A stretch of 39,772 nt of DNA. Origin: Rivularia sp. T60_A2020_040 (GTDB lineage Bacteria; Cyanobacteriota; Cyanobacteriia; Cyanobacteriales; Nostocaceae). Within the stretch, counting starts at the first letter, position 1. Every line of letters begins with the position of its first letter. Position numbers and translations under genes: made by a program. The notes under the pieces were generated by a model that was not told the origin of the DNA, made no database searches, and saw only the letters and a program-made list of their open reading frames with translations. The DNA lies in the NCBI GenBank assembly GCA_015272215.1, contig JACYMD010000085.1, forward strand, positions 1 through 39,772. Reading direction: 5' to 3'. Of the stretch, positions 8,601 through 17,825 are shown one piece after another.

Positions 8601-8645
8601 CAGTTGTTTTACTAACAACTAACCACTAACCACTAACCACTAACA
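8580..8645. repeat. Heptamer arrays (CAGTTGA, then AACCACT) at a gene end
   Basis: Nearly four copies of CAGTTGA (8580-8606) are followed by about four of CTAACCA/AACCACT (to 8645). The first array encodes the end and stop of the methyltransferase; the second ends seven bases before the next start codon. Confidence 0.85.
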
Positions 8646-8651
8646 ATTAAA

Positions 8652-8906
8652 ATGTCTATTTCAAAAACTGAAGCAAAGCAACTTTTAGAAAGAATGATTT
8701 TTGAAGATACTCATCCTCAAGATTGGGTACAGGATGTTTGGGGATTAAGTCCATTATTAGGAGATAGTGCTGCTAAATTATTTGAGGTTTTTGAAGCATT
8801 AATTGAATGTTGCCCTGAAAGACAACTGGAAAATTTGTTGCAAAGTTATTATCAAGAACAATTGATAAATAATCAGCCTCACTCTTCAGAACAAATCAAT
8901 AATTAA
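8652..8906 (+). CDS. Small hypothetical protein (84 residues)
   Basis: Not recognised. An acidic, helical protein with the segment FEDTHPQDWVQDVWGLSPLLGDSAAKLFEVFEAL and no membrane span or cysteine motif. It is separated from the methyltransferase by a heptamer array, and its ribosome-binding region is largely repeat-derived. Codon use is like that of its neighbours, and the sequence looks genuinely coding, but its role is unknown. Confidence 0.6.
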   Translation: MSISKTEAKQLLERMIFEDTHPQDWVQDVWGLSPLLGDSAAKLFEVFEALIECCPERQLENLLQSYYQEQLINNQPHSSEQINN

Positions 8907-8960
8907 CTAGCTCAATTAACCATCACGGATTGAAAAGGATTACACGGATTACATAGATTT

Positions 8961-8998
8961 AATTCCCAATTCCCAATTACCCATTCCCAATTCCCAAT
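8961..8998. repeat. Heptamer array (CCCAATT type)
   Basis: Five imperfect copies of TTCCCAA/TTACCCA in tandem, the same family as the long array at 18576-18733. Confidence 0.75.
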
Positions 8999-9108
8999 AA
9001 CACTTAATTCATGAAAATTTAATTTAGCTTGATGAAATTTTTATATTTTAAATCCTGGGTATATATTTATCGACAGAAACAATGATTGTGATTTCTTAAG
9101 TCCTGTTT

Positions 9109-9330
9109 ATGACTCAGTATCAGTTTTTAGATCGACGTTTTCAAGAATCTAATGCGGCTTTAATGAAAGCACTGCAAAATTTAGCTAATTTGTTAGAAGC
9201 AGAAAAATACTGGCATCAAAGCAAAATGATTAAAATCATGCTTGATATTGTGTTGGAAATAGAAATTAAAAATGTACAGTCAATAGCTGCAATCGAAGAA
9301 GATATAAAAAACTCGCTCTTATTAGACTAA
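9109..9330 (+). CDS. Small hypothetical protein (73 residues)
   Basis: Not recognised. An all-helical small protein (QESNAALMKALQNLANLLE, then KMIKIMLDIVLEIE). Its 3' end overlaps by nine bases the stop of the convergent gene at 9322-10179. The start ATG has no good ribosome site. It may be a real accessory gene or a short chance frame; the helical amphipathic character favours the former. Confidence 0.45.
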   Translation: MTQYQFLDRRFQESNAALMKALQNLANLLEAEKYWHQSKMIKIMLDIVLEIEIKNVQSIAAIEEDIKNSLLLD

Positions 9331-10179
9331 GACATTAACAAAATAGTCTATTAAATAATCAAAGTAACCAATAAGTTGATTAATTGCTTTCTCTGAAAGT
9401 ACAGCAGATGATTGCCAATCTTTGATATATTTATTTCTAATTAACTCGAATGCTTTTAAATATATTTCTACTGGTGGTTCATAATGGGTAACTACTCCTT
9501 TATAAAGTAAACGGGGTTCGATTTCGTTTTCCATGCAGCTACCAATCAATTTGAGGTATTTGCTGATGTTACGACGAAATTCTTCTATATGGGGATGTTC
9601 CCTATTTAATAATTCTGAGGCTACTGTTTGGGCTAATTCCATTCGATTCGCGAGTAACCATCTTCCTGCTTCTATACATCCAGCCCTTTGTGCTTCTAAT
9701 TCTGGAAGCGATGTTGTCAATTCTCTTTCGATATATTCTAAGGAGCAACGAAGTTTGTCTTGTCTTTCTTGAATTTCTTTTAGACTTACTATTCCCACAT
9801 GAGATAGTTTTTTATCTTCTAATTCCTTTAATAATACTTCTACTGTTGGCTTGATGATTTTAGCAATAAAGTCTATTTGTTCGTGAATGACTTCTAAAAC
9901 TTGATTACGTAGTTCGTAGTTGACAATTTTTTCCAGACGATTATTTGTACTTTCTTCTAAAAAATCCAATTGTTGTTGCAACGAATAAATCATCTTGTCT
10001 TGAGATAATGCTGTTTGTGGTTCAGTTTGATATAGTTTTCTTTCTAAACCTTCTATTCTTTTGTGCATGACTTTTAGTCGAGATGCATTCACCCAAGGGC
10101 TGACGATAAACTCTGCAAATCCATACAAAGTTTTTCCCATCTTTTCTAAAACTCCCGTATTGTTCAACTTTTGAGCCAT
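9322..10179 (-). CDS. Hypothetical coiled-coil protein
   Basis: A 285-residue protein I cannot assign. Residues about 35-130 have heptad spacing of a coiled coil (KRIEGLERKLYQTEPQ, then LQQQLDFLEES). The C-terminal half is helical with a run of charged and aromatic residues (EPRLLYKGVVTHYEPPVEIY). There is no signal peptide, no clear membrane helix, and no catalytic motif. The extensive coiled coil suggests a structural or scaffolding role. It is monocistronic, with a 614-base gap before htpX. Confidence 0.7.
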   Translation of the reverse strand: MAQKLNNTGVLEKMGKTLYGFAEFIVSPWVNASRLKVMHKRIEGLERKLYQTEPQTALSQDKMIYSLQQQLDFLEESTNNRLEKIVNYELRNQVLEVIHEQIDFIAKIIKPTVEVLLKELEDKKLSHVGIVSLKEIQERQDKLRCSLEYIERELTTSLPELEAQRAGCIEAGRWLLANRMELAQTVASELLNREHPHIEEFRRNISKYLKLIGSCMENEIEPRLLYKGVVTHYEPPVEIYLKAFELIRNKYIKDWQSSAVLSEKAINQLIGYFDYLIDYFVNVLV

Positions 10180-10793
10180 TAAATTTATCCTTAAAATTTT
10201 ATACCCATGAAAAAAATCTCTTTATTCGCTTTATTCTGACTTACTTGGTTCCTCTAAGCAATGACTAGGATATAGCAGTATCTAAAAAAATTTCAGGCTG
10301 TTTGATGGTATTGTCAATCGCGTAAATTATGCTCTATTTGTGGAAAATTCTACCGATACTATTTAAAAAACGCAATCATGACTACTCAGTGCAAATTTAT
10401 TTGCTAATTCACACCTATTCTAGCAATTTAAAGGTTTTAAGGGATTTTACTATACGCAATTTTAACTAGATGCTTTACTGTAAAATTACAATTTCTCCAT
10501 TTATTAAACATCTGTTTTTAATATTTATCTAAAAAAACAATCCTACAGATAGATGTCTATAATTACCATCCATGTTATTTAAATAAAAACTGATAAAACA
10601 GTAAATTAATCAAAAAGAATTAAAGATACATCAAAAATTTTTGTAAAAGTATTGGTGGGCAAAACCGTACTTGAGTATTAGCGTTTTCTACCCCAAAAAT
10701 CTCTGTTTAGGTAGATACAATCGGGGTACGGCTCAAGTCATGCTGTGATTAATTAAAAAAAAATAATCAGGCAGCGTACTTCAGGAGGAAAAT
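10180..10793. other. 614-base AT-rich gap upstream of htpX
   Basis: No gene recognised. It carries the divergent control regions of the coiled-coil gene and htpX. A weak hairpin (TGATTA / TAATCA) lies at about 10747-10770, just before the AGGAGG ribosome site of htpX. Confidence 0.5.
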
Positions 10794-11663
10794 ATGGGCA
10801 ATCAAATCAAAACTGCGGCGTTGCTAGCTGCTTTAAGCGGACTTTTGATCGCTATTAGTTATTGGATAATCGGCGGTAGTAGCGGTTTAATTATTGGTAT
10901 CGGTATCGCCGCAGTAACTAACCTTGTATCTTGGTATCAATCAGATAAAATTGCCTTGGCGGCTTATCGAGCCCAACCAGTATCGTCGAGCGAAGCACCG
11001 GCACTTTATCGGATGGTAGAAAGATTATCAGCAAGAGCAAACATTCCCACACCAAGAATATATATAGTTCCCAGTTCCAATGCTAACGCTTTCGCTACGG
11101 GAAGAGATCCAAAAAATGCTGCCGTTGCAGTAACTCAAGGGATTTTAAACATCCTCCCAGAGGAAGAACTTGAAGGTGTACTTGCCCACGAACTTACTCA
11201 CATCATTAATCGCGATACACTTACCCAAGCAGTCAGCGCTACTATCGCGGGTGCGATTTCCTTTTTGGCGCAGATGGTAAGCTACAGTTTATGGTTTGGT
11301 GGAGGAAATTCACGGGATGGCAATCGAGGTGGAAATATTCTAGGAGTATTATTAACAGTTACTTTAGCTCCTTTAGCTGCAAGTGTGATTCAGTTAGCCA
11401 TTTCCCGCACCAGAGAATTTTCTGCTGATGCTGGTGCAGCCAAATTAACTGGTAATCCCCGCGCTTTAGCACGAGCTTTGCAGCGGTTGGAAGTCACAGC
11501 CAAACAAATGCCGATGCAAGCAAATCCAGCTTTTGAGCCTTTATTAATTATTAATCCTCTAAGTGGTGAATTTTTGGGTAACTTATTTAGAACTCATCCG
11601 AGTACTGAAGCCAGAGTTGAGGCATTGTTACAGCTAGAAGGACAATTACCCACAATAGTTTAA
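10794..11663 (+). CDS. htpX: HtpX-like M48 membrane zinc protease
   Basis: A 289-residue M48B metalloprotease of the inner membrane that degrades misfolded membrane proteins. Two N-terminal hydrophobic segments (about 8-25 and 30-46) are followed by the catalytic HELTH at 132-136, a further hydrophobic pair (about 150-172 and 183-205), and the third-ligand region SRTREFSADAGAA. A perfect AGGAGG lies six to eight bases before ATG, stronger than most ribosome sites in this window. It stands alone. The length and order fit HtpX. Confidence 0.93.
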   Translation: MGNQIKTAALLAALSGLLIAISYWIIGGSSGLIIGIGIAAVTNLVSWYQSDKIALAAYRAQPVSSSEAPALYRMVERLSARANIPTPRIYIVPSSNANAFATGRDPKNAAVAVTQGILNILPEEELEGVLAHELTHIINRDTLTQAVSATIAGAISFLAQMVSYSLWFGGGNSRDGNRGGNILGVLLTVTLAPLAASVIQLAISRTREFSADAGAAKLTGNPRALARALQRLEVTAKQMPMQANPAFEPLLIINPLSGEFLGNLFRTHPSTEARVEALLQLEGQLPTIV

Positions 11664-11804
11664 TTAAAGATTAAGGTGGAAAATAAATCGCAATTGCCAA
11701 CCAAGAAATTAAACCGAATTAAATTGTTTAAATTGTGTTTTTGTTCTAATTCGTGTATTCTTAGCCATTGAAACCTACTGTTTTCCAACTTGAAACTGAA
11801 TAAT

Positions 11805-11834
11805 TAATAATTCATAATTCATAATTCATAATTC
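11805..11834. repeat. Heptamer array (ATAATTC)
   Basis: Four near-perfect copies of ATAATTC lie about 20 bases before the start of the gene at 11855. Confidence 0.8.
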
Positions 11835-11854
11835 CTTACCTGTATCTAAAAATC

Positions 11855-12253
11855 ATGACAGATCACAACGAAGAACCCAAAGTAATAGTAGAAGTCAGCC
11901 CTCAAACCACCGAAATGGTAGAAAGTCAGATGGTTGGAGAAAGCGAGGATGTCAAGCAGGAAACCGCAGCTTTGATTGAAGCCCTTAAAAGACGCGCTCA
12001 AGTTGAAGCACAATCTGCTGGTACCTTGACTCGCGAAACCTACTTAAATGCGGTACGTCAAGCGCGAGAAGCAATTGAACAAAACCAACTTATTGAACGC
12101 GCTCGGATCGAAAATGCTTTTGATATGGTGCAAAATGAAGCCACCAAAAACTTTGAATCGATTATTGCAGAAGTTCAAGAACTTGGCGATCGTTTACAAG
12201 CAGCTGCACAAGCAGCTTGGGATGTTTTAACAGCACCACGTCCCAAACCTTAG
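11855..12253 (+). CDS. Conserved hypothetical helical protein
   Basis: A 132-residue protein not tied to a known function. The acidic N-terminal 35 residues are probably disordered; residues about 38-125 form long charged amphipathic helices (ETYLNAVRQAREAIEQ, then FESIIAEVQELGDRLQAAA) suited to coiled-coil or membrane-peripheral packing. The C-terminus is proline-basic (APRPKP). I believe similar proteins occur across cyanobacteria. A clear terminator follows the stop, so it is monocistronic. Confidence 0.7.
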   Translation: MTDHNEEPKVIVEVSPQTTEMVESQMVGESEDVKQETAALIEALKRRAQVEAQSAGTLTRETYLNAVRQAREAIEQNQLIERARIENAFDMVQNEATKNFESIIAEVQELGDRLQAAAQAAWDVLTAPRPKP

Positions 12254-12279
12254 TAGTAACTATAAACTAATTTATTGGG

Positions 12280-12309
12280 GACGTTGCAATTATGCAGCGT
12301 CTTTTTTTT
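12280..12309 (+). terminator. Rho-independent terminator
   Basis: Stem GACGTTGC / GCAGCGTC (eight pairs, one G-T) with a six-base loop is followed by eight T's. It closes the gene at 11855-12253. The stem resembles the dispersed GACGTTGCA palindrome at 37440. Confidence 0.9.
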
Positions 12310-12370
12310 GGGAAGATGGGAAGGTTTTAATCTAAAATCGATAATATTAGGTCAAAGGTCTAAGGTCAAA

Positions 12371-12405
12371 TTCCCCATTCGCCATTCCCAATTACTCATT
12401 CCCAA
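12371..12405. repeat. Heptamer array (CCCAATT/CCCATTC type)
   Basis: Five degenerate seven-base units (CCCCATT, CGCCATT, CCCAATT, ACTCATT, CCCAAAT) lie about 65 bases ahead of aspS. Confidence 0.65.
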
Positions 12406-12469
12406 ATATAATAATAAGGTTTTTATAAAAACTTGAAAATCCCTGCTCGAATTTTAAGAAGTAATACCT

Positions 12470-14257
12470 ATGCGAAGTTATTATTGCGGCGAAGTCCGTT
12501 CATCTCATATCGGAGAAACTGTCACATTGTATGGATGGGTTGACCGTCGTCGCGATCATGGGGGTGTGATATTTTTAGACTTACGCGATCGCAGTGGCAT
12601 TGTACAAATTGTGAGCGATCCACAACGTACTCCCGTATCTTACGAACAAGCCAATTCCCTACGTTCGGAGTACGTTGTTAAAGTCACGGGTAGAGTATCC
12701 CAACGTCCGGATGATTCCCTAAATTCTCGTTTACCCACTGGTGAAGTTGAAATCTATGTCGATAATATTGAAGTACTAAATGCAGTGCGATCGCAATTAC
12801 CTTTCCAAGTTTCGACTGCGGATACGGAATCGGTGCGGGAAGATTTACGGTTAAAGTATCGTTATTTGGATTTGCGTCGGGAACGTATGGCGGGTAATCT
12901 ACAGTTACGCCACCAAGTTGTCAAAGCTATCCGTCGTTTCCTGGAAGACCAAGAAAACTTTATCGAAATTGAAACTCCCATATTAACTCGTTCAACTCCT
13001 GAAGGCGCACGGGATTTTCTGTTACCGAGTCGGGTGAATCCCGGTGAATGGTTCGCACTACCCCAGTCACCGCAACTGTTCAAGCAAATTCTCATGGTAT
13101 CAGGTACTGACCGATATTATCAAATTGCCCGCTGCTTCCGCGATGAAGATTTACGCGCTGACAGACAACCGGAATTTACTCAATTGGATATGGAAATGAG
13201 TTTCATGTCCCTTGATGAAATTATCGGACTTAATGAAAAGTTAGTCAGTCATATTTTCAAAACTGTTAAAAACATTGATTTACCCAATTCTTTCCCGCGT
13301 CTTACCTATGCTGAAGCAATGGAACGCTACGGCAGCGATAAACCTGATACACGCTATGAATTAGAACTAGTTAATGTTTCGGAGTTACTCAAAGACTGCG
13401 GTTTCAAAGTATTCCGTGAAGCTGTTGCCAAAGGCGGCATGATTAAAATTCTGCCAATCCCCGGCGGTGATGTAATTTCTAATGTGCGGATTAAACCGGG
13501 TGGCGACATTTTTAGAGCAGCCAGTGAAGCCGGTGCTAAAGGATTAGCCTACATTCGTGTTAAAGAAAACGGCGAAATTGATACCATAGGTGCAATTAAA
13601 GATAATTTGACTGATCAACAAAAACAAGAAATTTTGCAGCGCACCAATGCTTTACCCGGACATTTATTATTGTTTGCTGCTGCCGATGCCGATACTGTTA
13701 ATAAAACCTTAGATAGATTGCGTCAATTTATAGCTAAAGAATTCAAATTAATTGAACCAGATAAAATCAATTTACTCTGGATTACAGATTTCCCGATGTT
13801 TGAATGGAATGCAGAACAAAAACGTCTAGAAGCATTACATCACCCATTCACCGCACCCCATCCTGATGATTTAAAAGACTTAAAAACTGCACGCGCTCAA
13901 GCTTATGATTTAGTATTCAACGGTTTTGAAATTGGTGGTGGTAGTTTACGGATTTATCAACGGGAAATTCAAGAACAAGTCTTTGAAACAATCGGTTTAT
14001 CTGTTGATGAAGCATACAATAAATTTGGCTTTCTTTTAGAAGCTTTTGAATATGGTACTCCTCCTCACGGTGGTATTGCTTACGGTTTAGATCGATTGGT
14101 TATGCTATTAGCAAATGAAGAATCAATTCGAGATGTAATTGCTTTCCCCAAAACCCAACAAGCAAGTTGTTTGTTAACAGATGCACCTTCAACTGTAGAT
14201 GTTTCTCAGCTTAAAGAATTGCACGTTACTTCCACATATAAGCCCAAATCTAAGTAA
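12470..14257 (+). CDS. aspS: Aspartyl-tRNA synthetase
   Basis: A 595-residue class II synthetase of the bacterial type. The N-terminal OB-fold binds the anticodon ([20 protein letters not shown]). Class II motif 2 is [18 protein letters not shown], the GAD insertion lies at about 290-410, and motif 3 is [13 protein letters not shown]. The histidine at residue 30, in DHGG, is the residue that in Pseudomonas AspRS relaxes tRNA choice, where discriminating enzymes such as that of E. coli carry leucine. The enzyme is therefore probably non-discriminating, also charging tRNA-Asn for GatCAB amidation. ATG at 12470 fits the family start. Monocistronic. Confidence 0.97.
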   Translation: MRSYYCGEVRSSHIGETVTLYGWVDRRRDHGGVIFLDLRDRSGIVQIVSDPQRTPVSYEQANSLRSEYVVKVTGRVSQRPDDSLNSRLPTGEVEIYVDNIEVLNAVRSQLPFQVSTADTESVREDLRLKYRYLDLRRERMAGNLQLRHQVVKAIRRFLEDQENFIEIETPILTRSTPEGARDFLLPSRVNPGEWFALPQSPQLFKQILMVSGTDRYYQIARCFRDEDLRADRQPEFTQLDMEMSFMSLDEIIGLNEKLVSHIFKTVKNIDLPNSFPRLTYAEAMERYGSDKPDTRYELELVNVSELLKDCGFKVFREAVAKGGMIKILPIPGGDVISNVRIKPGGDIFRAASEAGAKGLAYIRVKENGEIDTIGAIKDNLTDQQKQEILQRTNALPGHLLLFAAADADTVNKTLDRLRQFIAKEFKLIEPDKINLLWITDFPMFEWNAEQKRLEALHHPFTAPHPDDLKDLKTARAQAYDLVFNGFEIGGGSLRIYQREIQEQVFETIGLSVDEAYNKFGFLLEAFEYGTPPHGGIAYGLDRLVMLLANEESIRDVIAFPKTQQASCLLTDAPSTVDVSQLKELHVTSTYKPKSK

Positions 14258-14277
14258 CGTTTGAGGATATATTTATA

Positions 14278-14446
14278 GAAGTCGGGTTTTTACGATCAAT
14301 ATTCGTAATATCATGTCCGATGATTAGTTCTTATTCGCTGTTGACTGGTAATTGGTAATTGTTGACTGTTCCCGAAGCAACTTAATTATAAGTGTTTAAC
14401 CGGACATGATATGACACCTTTATAACAGTAATAAAAACCCGACTTC
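14278..14446. repeat. Nested inverted-repeat element (GAAGTCGGG family)
   Basis: Outer arms of 15 bases are perfectly complementary (14278-14292 GAAGTCGGGTTTTTA and 14432-14446). Inside them a second perfect 12-base pair (14308-14319 ATATCATGTCCG and 14401-14412) folds the middle. Total length is 169 bases, with no coding capacity. This looks like a small non-autonomous element or a structured RNA; the same outer arm recurs at 1084, 19573 and 30091. Confidence 0.85.
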
Positions 14447-14472
14447 TTACTCCACGGAGGATTTATCTAAAG

Positions 14473-14777
14473 TTGCCTCAACAAAAAGCAATAGGAGGAC
14501 AAAATGCACTAATATTAATCGCGAGTCAAACCGCAGTGCTATTAGAAGATGAGTGGTTGGCAGCATTTTGGTGCAATCAATGCCAGCAGACAAAATGGTA
14601 TCATGTCAAAGTAATTAGCAAAACCTCCGAGCAAAATGTGGAATGTACATCCTATTCAATATCGGTGGCACCTCCTCAACTGTGGAAGCTATGGGAGTAG
14701 ATGAAACCAGAGGAAATCCGAGTGTAAGCGAATTTACTCCCAGGCATTCAAAAATGATTGGCTACAGAAATCTTTAG
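14473..14777 (+). pseudogene. Zinc-ribbon-like small protein gene with frameshift
   Basis: The open frame begins with TTG at 14473, 13 bases after GGAGG, and gives 75 residues including LEDEWLAAFWCNQCQQTKWYHV (a C-x2-C element) and ending APPQLWKLWE at a stop at 14698. In another frame the DNA continues directly as GVDETRGNPSVSEFTPRH to a stop at 14777, and NPSVSEFT is the tail I expect for this cyanobacterial family. One missing base at about 14689-14691 would restore a reading of roughly 101 residues. It is either a disabled gene or a sequencing error. Function unknown; possibly DNA or RNA binding through the cysteine pair. Confidence 0.6.
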
Positions 14778-14984
14778 AAAATAAGATGTAGTTCCAGACT
14801 TTAAATCAGCGAAAATCTTTGATTATTAGATATATTCTTTTTTTGAATTTTGTCAACAACAAATAATTCTAATATTAATTTCGATAAATAGATTGTAATT
14901 TATATATAGGTGTTAATTTGAATCACAATCCATTTGTTAAATTATAAGAACGGGAAGATAGTCAGCGTTGAAAATCCGACAACA

Positions 14985-15312
14985 GCTTATTTTGAAGAAG
15001 CCAGAAATTATCCCGAAAAAACTTTTTCAGCGCCGAAAATATCAGGAATATTTTACTTAATAACTCTACTTTTAGTAAATGGAGGTATTTGGATAGAGGC
15101 TTTTATCTATTTGTCTATAGCTAAACCAAAATATGTCAGTGATTATTAACAAAGCAAGTATTATCGGTACGGGTTCTGTTGTTAATCGGAATATTCCTGC
15201 TTTTTCCGTTGCAGTTGGTACACCTGCAAGAATAATTAAAAATCGTCTTGATAAATCAATTGCATTTTCATCACAACTATCATCAAAAATAGCTGATAAC
15301 AAAATACAATAA
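14985..15312 (+). pseudogene. Remnant of a hexapeptide-repeat acyltransferase
   Basis: The 3' part of a left-handed beta-helix (WcaF/maltose acetyltransferase-like) gene. One frame (to 15149) reads VNGGIWIEAFIYLS, an 'I-x-x-G-x-W-I' coil; after a frame change near 15130 the next reads [35 protein letters not shown] up to a stop at 15310-15312, the standard end of such enzymes. The N-terminal half is missing and the two frames do not join, so the gene is dead. A TTG at 14934 could open the first frame, but I do not trust it. The neighbouring GT4 gene suggests an eroded polysaccharide cluster. Confidence 0.65.
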
Positions 15313-15341
15313 ATTCCTAGTAGAGGCACCCCTAAACAAAA

Positions 15342-15366
15342 TGGATGGCTAAACTCAAGCCATCCA
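15342..15366 (-). terminator. Terminator of the GT4 gene
   Basis: A perfect nine-base stem (TGGATGGCT / AGCCATCCA) with a seven-base loop follows the GT4 stop on the minus strand and is followed by ATTTTGTTT. It also lies after the acyltransferase remnant. Confidence 0.65.
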
Positions 15367-15374
15367 AAGTTGAT

Positions 15375-16451
15375 TTATCTCATGAGTAGGTTTGCTAAAA
15401 AACCCGGATGACCGTTTCTTTCAAACTTCTTGCGCGTTACTTTGCTGTAAACTTCTAAGTAACCATCTACCATGCTTTTGATACTGAAATTACGCTCGAC
15501 ATGAGCGCGACACTCGCTTCTGTCTATTTCTCCCAAACGTTGAATTGCATTCACATAGTCATCAACGCTGTGGCACAAAAAGCCAGTTTTACCGTTTGCA
15601 ATCACTTCTGGTACAGAACCCAGGGGTTTTGCAAGTACAGGGGTTCCCGCTGCCATTGATTCTGTCATTACCAAGCCAAAAGGTTCTCTCCAGGTAATCG
15701 GGAATAACATGGCGATCGCATTACCTAAAAGCTGGTTTTTCTCAAAGTGGTTGGCTTCACCTAAATACTCTATATGCTTGCCATCAATATGAGGCTTAAT
15801 CTGACTTTCAAAATAGTCTACATCAACTCTATCTACCTTACCAGCCATCTTTAAAGGTACACCAGATTTCTGAGCAATTTCGATGGCGATGTGAGTTCCT
15901 TTTTCCGGAGAAATCCTGCCTAAAAATGCTAAATAGGGAGCCGACTGCGGTTGAGCGTAAAAACGATGGCTTTCAGTATCAATACCGTTGTACACCGTTG
16001 CGGCATAATTTAACTCCAACGGTTCCCGTTGAGCATCGGAAATGCTGACATAGGGCTGTTCGGATGCTTCTGCATAAACCTTCTTAGTGTCTGAATTGAA
16101 AGCACCATGCAGAGTATGAACTGTTGGAGTTTCCACGAAACTAGCGTGAAAAAGAGAATTGTAACCGACGTGAGAATGAATTACATCGAATTTACTAGCC
16201 TGCTTGTAAACTCTACTCAACTGCAAAGCTTCATAAGCGGAATACTCTGATATAGAAGGTTCCAGACGAAAAGCGCGGGGATAAACAGACTCCAAATTTG
16301 CCAACGTTATCGAGTCTCCCGAAGCGAATAAAGTCACTTCATGTCCTCGTCGGACTAATTCATCGGTCAATAATCCTACGACCAACTCAATACCACCATA
16401 ACCGGGGGGAGGAACTCTCTCCCACAGCGGAGCAACTTGAGCTATTCGCAT
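15375..16451 (-). CDS. Glycosyltransferase family 4
   Basis: A 358-residue GT-B retaining transferase. The N-terminal domain has the PPPGYGGIE loop of GT4 proteins that bind acceptor or nucleotide, and the C-terminal domain carries FLGRISPEKGTHIAIE (the G-R-x-x-x-E-K-G donor site) and the EPFGLVMTESMAAGTPV block with the E-x7-E signature. The sugar and acceptor cannot be read from sequence; cell-surface polysaccharide or glycolipid synthesis is likely. TAGGAGAT sits before ATG at 16451. No intact partner genes are adjacent, only an acyltransferase remnant. Confidence 0.92.
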   Translation of the reverse strand: MRIAQVAPLWERVPPPGYGGIELVVGLLTDELVRRGHEVTLFASGDSITLANLESVYPRAFRLEPSISEYSAYEALQLSRVYKQASKFDVIHSHVGYNSLFHASFVETPTVHTLHGAFNSDTKKVYAEASEQPYVSISDAQREPLELNYAATVYNGIDTESHRFYAQPQSAPYLAFLGRISPEKGTHIAIEIAQKSGVPLKMAGKVDRVDVDYFESQIKPHIDGKHIEYLGEANHFEKNQLLGNAIAMLFPITWREPFGLVMTESMAAGTPVLAKPLGSVPEVIANGKTGFLCHSVDDYVNAIQRLGEIDRSECRAHVERNFSIKSMVDGYLEVYSKVTRKKFERNGHPGFLANLLMR

Positions 16452-16952
16452 ATAAATCTCCTAAATTTGTTGTAATCAACTTTAACGAAGCGAGGCAGAT
16501 TTATCTACTACCGGAGGATAGGAATATATATTCATTGATATTCCTCTTTAGAGGTAGATAACTAAATCTTTTTGAGAATGTGTATCGGTCTAACTGATTT
16601 TAATCGTTGAACATAGCATCATTGAACCAGAAGTTTAATTTATCAAACATTGCCCTGACTTAACACCTTGATATTCCTTCAATCGAGTTGGCTTTTCGTC
16701 TATGTTTGTCGATCCCTCTAAAGTGTCTCCCCATACAATTCTCCTTGATTATACGCGAAAAAATCCCAAAAGTTTTGCTAGTTCCATTACATTCTGTTCT
16801 CAAATCCCTTCTGTAAGCATCATACAAGCTTTTCTTATTTTCATTTTAAATTTAAAATTTCCCAATGTAATCTGTAAATAGTTATAAACACTACAATTAC
16901 AGTAGTGTAAACCGCATTGCATATAACTTAAGATAAATTTAACATTTTAGAA
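16452..16952. other. 501-base gap between divergent genes
   Basis: No gene or strong repeat seen. It contains the promoters of the GT4 gene (leftward) and the SAM hydrolase gene (rightward). Confidence 0.55.
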
Positions 16953-17762
16953 ATGCAAGATTCACCTCAACTAACTAAACATTCATTGATTACATTGCTT
17001 ACTGATTTTGGGATTAGTGACGAGTATGTTGCTGTCATGAAAGGTGCGATCGCGCAAATTAATCCCATATCAAGAGTGGTTGATATCACCCATCAAATTC
17101 CCCCGCAAAACATCATTGCAGCCGGATTTTGTTTGATGAATGCTTATGCTTATTTCCCTGTTGGTACCGTACATGTAGCGGTGGTAGATCCTGGAGTAGG
17201 AGGAAATCGTAGAGCAGTTGCTGTGGAATTAACTCAGGGCTTTTTAGTCGCTCCAGACAATGGTTTACTTAGTGGAGTGTTGAGTCAAAATACTGTGATT
17301 TCAGCAGTAGAATTAACAAATTCAGATTATTGGCTGACATCTCAACCAAGCAAGACTTTTCATGGTAGAGATATCTTTGCACCCGTGGGAGCGCATCTAG
17401 CTAATGGCATATCTTTGCAAAAATTAGGACAAGAAATAAACCCTGAAAGTTTAGTGAAATTGGATTTACCAGAATGTACTCGCAAAAATGATCTTTTAAT
17501 CGGCTGCATTCAATATATTGACCATTTTGGAAATTTAGTAACTAATATTCCTGAGAATTTTATCAACGGAAAAAATTGGAGTGTAGAGATACAAGGAAAT
17601 ATCATCAAAGTGCGGGAAACTTATTCCGATGTCAAGCCTGGAGAAGTTATAGCACTCATTGGTAGTGATGGTTGGGTAGAAATTGCCGTGAATTGTGGCA
17701 ATGCCGCATTAGAATTAGGTTTAAAATTGGGCGAGCAAGTGCAAATTTGTCAGTTAGACTAA
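16953..17762 (+). CDS. S-adenosylmethionine hydrolase (DUF62 / SAM hydroxide adenosyltransferase)
   Basis: A 269-residue member of the fluorinase/chlorinase superfamily that uses water instead of halide to split SAM into adenosine and methionine. The N-terminal signature LLTDFGISDEYVAVMKG, the VDPGVGGNRRAVA segment with the active-site arginine, and HGRDIFAPVGAH with the conserved histidine are present, matching the Asp-Arg-His set of the hydrolase branch. The fluorinase loop is absent. It is followed 63 bases later by the DUF3386 gene on the same strand, possibly co-transcribed. Confidence 0.9.
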   Translation: MQDSPQLTKHSLITLLTDFGISDEYVAVMKGAIAQINPISRVVDITHQIPPQNIIAAGFCLMNAYAYFPVGTVHVAVVDPGVGGNRRAVAVELTQGFLVAPDNGLLSGVLSQNTVISAVELTNSDYWLTSQPSKTFHGRDIFAPVGAHLANGISLQKLGQEINPESLVKLDLPECTRKNDLLIGCIQYIDHFGNLVTNIPENFINGKNWSVEIQGNIIKVRETYSDVKPGEVIALIGSDGWVEIAVNCGNAALELGLKLGEQVQICQLD

Positions 17763-17825
17763 GTTAAAATGTAGGGCTGTTCTCGATTCAAGTTAACATA
17801 ACTATCATACGATAGGAGAAGTATT

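Noticed and set aside
14934..15149. A 71-residue membrane protein starting at TTG
   Set aside because: The frame contains a coil of a hexapeptide acyltransferase (NGGIWIEAF) and continues in another frame; it is better explained as part of a pseudogene.
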